Source: Synergistaceae bacterium
Lineage (GTDB): Bacteria > Synergistota > Synergistia > Synergistales > Synergistaceae
Assembly: GCA_030531285.1 (NCBI GenBank)
Contig: JAUNNW010000044.1
Span: 1-10,280 of the forward strand
DNA: 10,280 nucleotides
Direction: 5' to 3'
Part shown: positions 7,229-10,280 of the stretch, piece by piece
Layout of the letters: every line of letters begins with the position of its first letter
Position numbering within the stretch: the stretch's first letter is position 1
Notes under the pieces: generated by a model
The model's database searches: none
What the model was told of the DNA's origin: nothing
Seen by the model: only the letters and a program-made list of their open reading frames with translations
Made by a program: the position numbers and the translations under genes

Positions 7229-7775
7229 CGGCAAACTCTTTGACTGCGATAACCGCCATCCGCGCGATCCGCTTGTCAAGAAAATCGCGGCGCTGCTTGT
7301 CCCTCGCGGCGATACGGAAATTTTTGAAAAAACAAAAATACTTATGGCAGAGAAGTGGGGGGAACCTGAAAAAATCAGCGGCTTTTATCCGTTTGCTTGG
7401 ACGAATTATTACGAAGAAATAGCGCCTGAACTTGACCGCTGCTTCTTTTCTTATCCTGGGCTTTATCCCATGTCAAAACTGCCCGACTGGAAACTGACGA
7501 GTTGCGCGATAGAGAAAAAAACGGGTGAATCCCGCAGGGTGAACATAGATCCCGGAACAATAGACGGAGCGCGTCTGCTGCTTGCGTCTACAAAAGGACA
7601 GGCACACAGAATGTACATGCGCGACGGAATATTTGCCGAAGTTACGCTGTGCCGCAGAAAAGGACGATGGGAACATTTTTTCTACACCTTTCCCGATTTT
7701 TCAAGCGGGGTGTACGACAAATGGCTTGAAGACGTCAGGGAAGACTGGAAGAGAGAAAAAATAAGTTTACAGTGA
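7221..7775 (+). CDS. DUF4416 family protein of unknown function
   Basis: A 184-residue protein that I recognise as DUF4416 from WTNYYEE (60-66), a Lys/Thr/Ile-Glu segment near 90-98, VNIDPG (107-112), LASTKGQAHRMYMRDGIFAE (in the stretch 121-140) and YTFPDF (155-160). The length is normal for the family. No signal peptide or membrane segment is visible, so a cytoplasmic location is inferred. Many members are annotated as GTP-binding, but no P-loop or TKxD motif can be seen here, so I give no function. The conserved His129, Arg130, Asp135 and Glu140 could form a polar site, which is speculation. The ATG lies within the last eight bases of ftsY, so it is probably cotranslated with the SRP receptor. 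AGAGG about ten bases upstream is a plausible ribosome-binding site. Confidence 0.85.
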   Translation: MSDGKLFDCDNRHPRDPLVKKIAALLVPRGDTEIFEKTKILMAEKWGEPEKISGFYPFAWTNYYEEIAPELDRCFFSYPGLYPMSKLPDWKLTSCAIEKKTGESRRVNIDPGTIDGARLLLASTKGQAHRMYMRDGIFAEVTLCRRKGRWEHFFYTFPDFSSGVYDKWLEDVREDWKREKISLQ

Positions 7776-7776
7776 A

Positions 7777-7798
7777 CAATGCAAAGTGTTAAGCATTG
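7777..7798. repeat. Small inverted repeat before purB
   Basis: CAATGC at 7777-7782 and GCATTG at 7793-7798 form a perfect six-base inverted repeat around a ten-base loop, two bases after the DUF4416 stop. No T-run follows the right arm, so it does not look like an intrinsic terminator. It could be a weak RNA hairpin, an operator-like palindrome or chance. Confidence 0.35.
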
Positions 7799-7820
7799 AT
7801 TTACGACAGCAAATTTTACC

Positions 7821-7825
7821 GGAGG
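7821..7825 (+). promoter_or_regulatory. Ribosome-binding site of purB
   Basis: GGAGG lies eight bases before ATG 7834. A nearer ATG at 7827 is out of frame and only one base from the site, so the site selects 7834. Confidence 0.85.
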
Positions 7826-7833
7826 CATGAACG

Positions 7834-9129
7834 ATGATTCCAAGATACGAGGTTGCTGAAATTTCCAAAATATGGAGCGATGAAAACAAATTCCGCCGCT
7901 GGCTGGACGTTGAACTTGCAGTGTGCCGCGCATGGACTGAAAAAGGTGTCATACCTGAAGAGGATTTTGAAAATATCAAAGCAAAAGCAGCCTTTAACGT
8001 TGGGAGAATACATGAAATAGAAGCTGTTACGCATCACGATATGATAGCGTTTAACAGCTGCGTGGCTGAAACGGTCGGCGAATCGGGACGTTACATTCAC
8101 CTTGGCCTGACAAGCAGCGACGTTATAGATACAGCCTCATCGCTTATGCTCGGCGAAAGTCTCGAATTTACCGTTAAAAACATTGAAAAACTCCGTAAAG
8201 TTATTGGCGGGAAGGCCGTTGAATACAAGAAAACGCCGTGTGCCGGAAGAACTCACGGAATACACGCAGAACCAACGACATTCGGACTTAAACTGCTCAA
8301 TCACTATTCGGAACTGGGCAGGGATATTGAAAGACTTAAAACGTCGCGCGAAGAAATGCTGGCAGGCGCAATTTCCGGAGCCGTAGGCACGTATGCGAAC
8401 TGTCCGCCTGAGATTGAAGCAAGAGCCTGTGAACTTCTTGGACTTAAGGTTGATCCTGTTTCAACGCAGATTATACAGAGAGACCGCCATGCACGTGTTC
8501 TGACAGACCTGGCGATTGCAGGGGCGTCCCTTGAACGTCTGGCGCTTGAAATACGTCATTTGCAGCGCACGGAAGTGCTCGAGGCGCTTGAACCTTTCCG
8601 TAAAGGACAGAAAGGTTCCTCTGCGATGCCGCACAAGAAAAACCCGATACTCTGCGAAAGAGTCTGCGGCATGGCGCGTCTGCTTCGCGGAAATGCGGTG
8701 CCGGCAATAGAAAATATAGCTCTTTGGCACGAAAGAGACATCAGTCATTCCTCGGTTGAGCGCATAATTTGGCCGGACTGTTTCCACACCTTTAACTATA
8801 TGTGCAATACAATGTTCAAAATTATAAATAATCTTGTTGTAAATATCGAAGAAATGAGGGAGAATATAAACGCGACCAACGGACTGCTTTTCTCGGGAAG
8901 AGTCCTTGTCGAACTCGTAGAACGCGAAGGCATCAGCAGAGAAGATGCATACGCAATAGTTCAGGACAACGCCATGGTATGCTGGGAAACGAAAACGCAG
9001 CTGCTTGACCTTCTTGCAAAAGACGCCCGCATAAAAAAGACTTCGCGGGAACAACTTGCTGAATTGTTTAACCTTGATTATTACATGAAATATGTGGACG
9101 AAATATTTGCCAGATTCCCGGAGCTTTAG
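7834..9129 (+). CDS. purB: Adenylosuccinate lyase
   Basis: Catalyses two fumarate-releasing steps of purine synthesis: SAICAR to AICAR, and adenylosuccinate to AMP. The 431-residue length matches the Bacillus-type enzyme. The fumarase/aspartase-superfamily signature GSSAMPHKKNP runs from 261 to 271 and holds the flexible-loop serines. THHD places His68, and GRTHGIHAEP places catalytic His141, at the same numbers as the two active-site histidines known in B. subtilis PurB. LTSSDVIDTA (about 92-101) is the substrate-binding segment. The protein is helical throughout with no extra domain. It is separated from the upstream cluster by 58 bases and has its own strong ribosome-binding site, so it may also be transcribed separately, although I see no convincing promoter. 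Confidence 0.98.
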   Translation: MIPRYEVAEISKIWSDENKFRRWLDVELAVCRAWTEKGVIPEEDFENIKAKAAFNVGRIHEIEAVTHHDMIAFNSCVAETVGESGRYIHLGLTSSDVIDTASSLMLGESLEFTVKNIEKLRKVIGGKAVEYKKTPCAGRTHGIHAEPTTFGLKLLNHYSELGRDIERLKTSREEMLAGAISGAVGTYANCPPEIEARACELLGLKVDPVSTQIIQRDRHARVLTDLAIAGASLERLALEIRHLQRTEVLEALEPFRKGQKGSSAMPHKKNPILCERVCGMARLLRGNAVPAIENIALWHERDISHSSVERIIWPDCFHTFNYMCNTMFKIINNLVVNIEEMRENINATNGLLFSGRVLVELVEREGISREDAYAIVQDNAMVCWETKTQLLDLLAKDARIKKTSREQLAELFNLDYYMKYVDEIFARFPEL

Positions 9130-9138
9130 GTTTCAATC

Positions 9139-9159
9139 TTTGTTTTAAATAAAAACAAA
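9139..9159. repeat. A/T-rich inverted repeat between purB and glpX
   Basis: TTTGTTTT (9139-9146) and AAAACAAA (9152-9159) are perfect complements around AAATA. With one G-C pair in eight the hairpin would be weak, so this is unlikely to be an efficient terminator. It may be simply the A/T-rich leader in front of the glpX ribosome-binding site. Confidence 0.3.
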
Positions 9160-9163
9160 ACGC

Positions 9164-9170
9164 AAAGGAG
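9164..9170 (+). promoter_or_regulatory. Ribosome-binding site of glpX
   Basis: AAAGGAG lies eight bases before ATG 9179, giving a strong site and an unambiguous start. Confidence 0.85.
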
Positions 9171-9178
9171 ACAGAAAA

Positions 9179-10165
9179 ATGTCATCACCCGACAGAAACA
9201 TTGCACTCGAAATGGTAAGAGCCACAGAAGCCGCCGCCATGTCCGCAGCCCGTTTTATGGGCAGAGGCGACAAAAACGCAGTTGACGGGGCAGCCGTTGA
9301 CGCCATGCGCCATATGCTTAACACGGTACACATGGACGGTATCATTGTAATCGGAGAAGGCGAAAAAGACGAAGCCCCAATGCTTTTTAACGGGGAAAAG
9401 CTTGGTGTCGGAACTGACCCTCAAATTGACATAGCAGTTGACCCCGTGGACGGTACGCGTCTTACATCGCTCGGTCTTCCGAACGCTGTCAGCGTTGTTG
9501 CTTTTGCAGAAAGGGGAACAATGTTTGACCCGAAACACATATTTTACATGAACAAAATAGCAACAGGTCCGCGTTCGGCAAACGCAATTGATATCGACGC
9601 AGCGCCGGAAGAAAACCTCAAAGCTGTTGCAAAAGCACTTGACAAAGAAGTATCTGAAGTAACAGTCTGCGTACTTGACAGACCGAGACACGACGAGCTT
9701 ATCAGACAGCTCCGCACTGCAGGTGCGCGTATCCGTCTTATCACGGACGGAGACGTTGCCGGCTGTCTTTCAACCTGCAACCCGGCGTCAGGCATTGATC
9801 TTATGATGGGTATCGGTGGTTCGCCTGAAGCAGTTATAACAGCCTGCGCCATAAAATGCGTCGGCGGCAATATGCAGTGCAAACTTTGGCCGCGCAGCGA
9901 CGCAGAAAGAGACAAATGCACGGAAGTCGGCATGGACGTCAACAAAGTTCTCAAACTTGACGACCTCGTCGCAACCGACAACGTATTCTTCGCGGCAACA
10001 GGTGTTACCGACGGAGACTGGCTCAGAGGCGTCCGCTATACGGGCAAAGGAATTGAAACATCATCGCTCGTTATGAGAGCGCAGAGCGGAACAATACGCT
10101 ATATCAACGCCGTTCATAACACCGCAAAACTTAACGAAATCAGCGGCGACAGATACAAAGCGTAG
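9179..10165 (+). CDS. glpX: Fructose-1,6-bisphosphatase, class II
   Basis: Hydrolyses fructose 1,6-bisphosphate to fructose 6-phosphate, the committed gluconeogenic step, in the cytoplasm. The 328-residue length is typical for GlpX. Diagnostic motifs are GEGEKDEAPML from residue 59, the metal-binding DPVDGT at 88-93, ITDGDVAG in the middle, and GGSPEAV from 213. Together these separate it from class I Fbp and from inositol monophosphatase relatives, although a sedoheptulose-1,7-bisphosphatase activity is known for some members. Third codon positions look richer in C than in the upstream genes, by eye only, which could reflect higher expression. It follows purB by 49 bases and ends the unit before a strong terminator. 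In an amino-acid-fermenting anaerobe it would supply sugar phosphates; that setting is inferred. Confidence 0.97.
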   Translation: MSSPDRNIALEMVRATEAAAMSAARFMGRGDKNAVDGAAVDAMRHMLNTVHMDGIIVIGEGEKDEAPMLFNGEKLGVGTDPQIDIAVDPVDGTRLTSLGLPNAVSVVAFAERGTMFDPKHIFYMNKIATGPRSANAIDIDAAPEENLKAVAKALDKEVSEVTVCVLDRPRHDELIRQLRTAGARIRLITDGDVAGCLSTCNPASGIDLMMGIGGSPEAVITACAIKCVGGNMQCKLWPRSDAERDKCTEVGMDVNKVLKLDDLVATDNVFFAATGVTDGDWLRGVRYTGKGIETSSLVMRAQSGTIRYINAVHNTAKLNEISGDRYKA

Positions 10166-10188
10166 CTTTTAACCGTAAATATAACACA

Positions 10189-10225
10189 CAAGCGGCGGAA
10201 TTATCCGCCGCTTGCTTTAATTTTT
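10189..10225 (+). terminator. Intrinsic terminator after glpX
   Basis: A perfect eleven-base stem, CAAGCGGCGGA (10189-10199) with TCCGCCGCTTG (10204-10214), closes on an ATTA tetraloop and is followed by a T-rich tract at 10215-10225. It lies 23 bases past the glpX stop and is the only clear rho-independent terminator in the window. Confidence 0.93.
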
Positions 10226-10243
10226 CCCAAAATTGCTATTGGG
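10226..10243. repeat. Second weak hairpin past the terminator
   Basis: CCCAA (10226-10230) pairs with TTGGG (10239-10243) across an eight-base loop. It directly follows the terminator T-tract and has no T-run of its own on the + strand. It may be chance or part of the adjoining repeat-bearing spacer. Confidence 0.3.
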
Positions 10244-10246
10244 TAC

Positions 10247-10280
10247 AGTAAACATAAGCCATAAACCATCAGCTGTAAAC
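10247..10280. repeat. Short degenerate TAAAC repeat at the window edge
   Basis: TAAAC recurs at 10249-10253, 10262-10266 and 10276-10280. CATAAGC and CATAAAC stand in tandem at 10253-10266, followed by a further CAT. The pattern is cut off by the window end. It resembles a simple degenerate intergenic repeat rather than a gene. The final eight bases, CTGTAAAC, also occur in reverse complement at 7765-7772. No coding potential is seen here. Confidence 0.45.

Noticed and set aside
7766..7794. Possible promoter TTTACA, 17 bases, TTAAGC before purB
   Set aside because: The -35 part is fair but the -10 part matches the consensus at only two of six positions, so it cannot be called.
7776..7833. 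Purine riboswitch or PurR-type operator in the purB leader
   Set aside because: The 58-base gap is too short for the riboswitch aptamer plus expression platform, and no known operator motif is visible.
10247..10280. Beginning of a CRISPR array
   Set aside because: The repeated unit is only about seven bases, in direct tandem and degenerate, with no spacers of 30 or so bases and no cas genes.

Overview
This window is almost entirely coding, with every recognised gene on the + strand, and reads as a conserved bacterial housekeeping cluster. The order is deformylase (def), Met-tRNA formyltransferase (fmt), a Nudix ADP-ribose pyrophosphatase, a XerC/D-type recombinase, purine nucleoside phosphorylase, thymidylate kinase (tmk), a DNA polymerase III delta-prime-like protein, a PSP1/RicT protein, the signal-recognition-particle receptor ftsY, a DUF4416 protein, adenylosuccinate lyase (purB) and a class II fructose-1,6-bisphosphatase (glpX). 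GlpX is followed by a strong intrinsic terminator.

Organism: base composition is intermediate. There is a RicT protein, a DUF4416 protein, a short FtsY lacking an acidic A domain, and a tmk / delta-prime / RicT order that resembles the tmk-holB-yaaT neighbourhood of Firmicutes. Together these suggest an anaerobic Gram-negative lineage such as Synergistota, or a related deep-branching group. This is inference from gene content and not a phylogenetic result.

Layout: positions 1-23 probably hold the last codons of an upstream gene, possibly priA. Positions 20-7775 look like one continuous, translationally coupled operon. Six junctions are overlaps (a possible 4 nt into def, then 17, 14, 29, 1 and 8 nt) and the other gaps are 0-18 nt. 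Several starts are TTG or GTG, and a Shine-Dalgarno sequence places most of them. A 58-nt gap with a small inverted repeat precedes purB, and a 49-nt A/T-rich gap precedes glpX. Positions 10166-10280 are non-coding and hold the terminator, a second weak hairpin and the start of a short degenerate repeat.

How the genes work together: def and fmt remove and add the N-formyl group of bacterial initiator methionine. The Nudix enzyme, purine nucleoside phosphorylase, tmk and purB handle nucleotides. Delta-prime and XerD serve replication and chromosome segregation. FtsY delivers ribosomes to the membrane, and RicT is linked to RNA processing in Bacillus. GlpX serves gluconeogenesis. I see no CRISPR, prophage, insertion sequence, RNA gene or defence system, and nothing I would call an undescribed system. 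The points worth a second look are family-level oddities: a basic/His-rich RicT tail with extra cysteines, a compact delta-prime without a zinc module, a thymidylate kinase with two motif substitutions, the unknown DUF4416 protein coupled to ftsY, and a short repeat near the right end.
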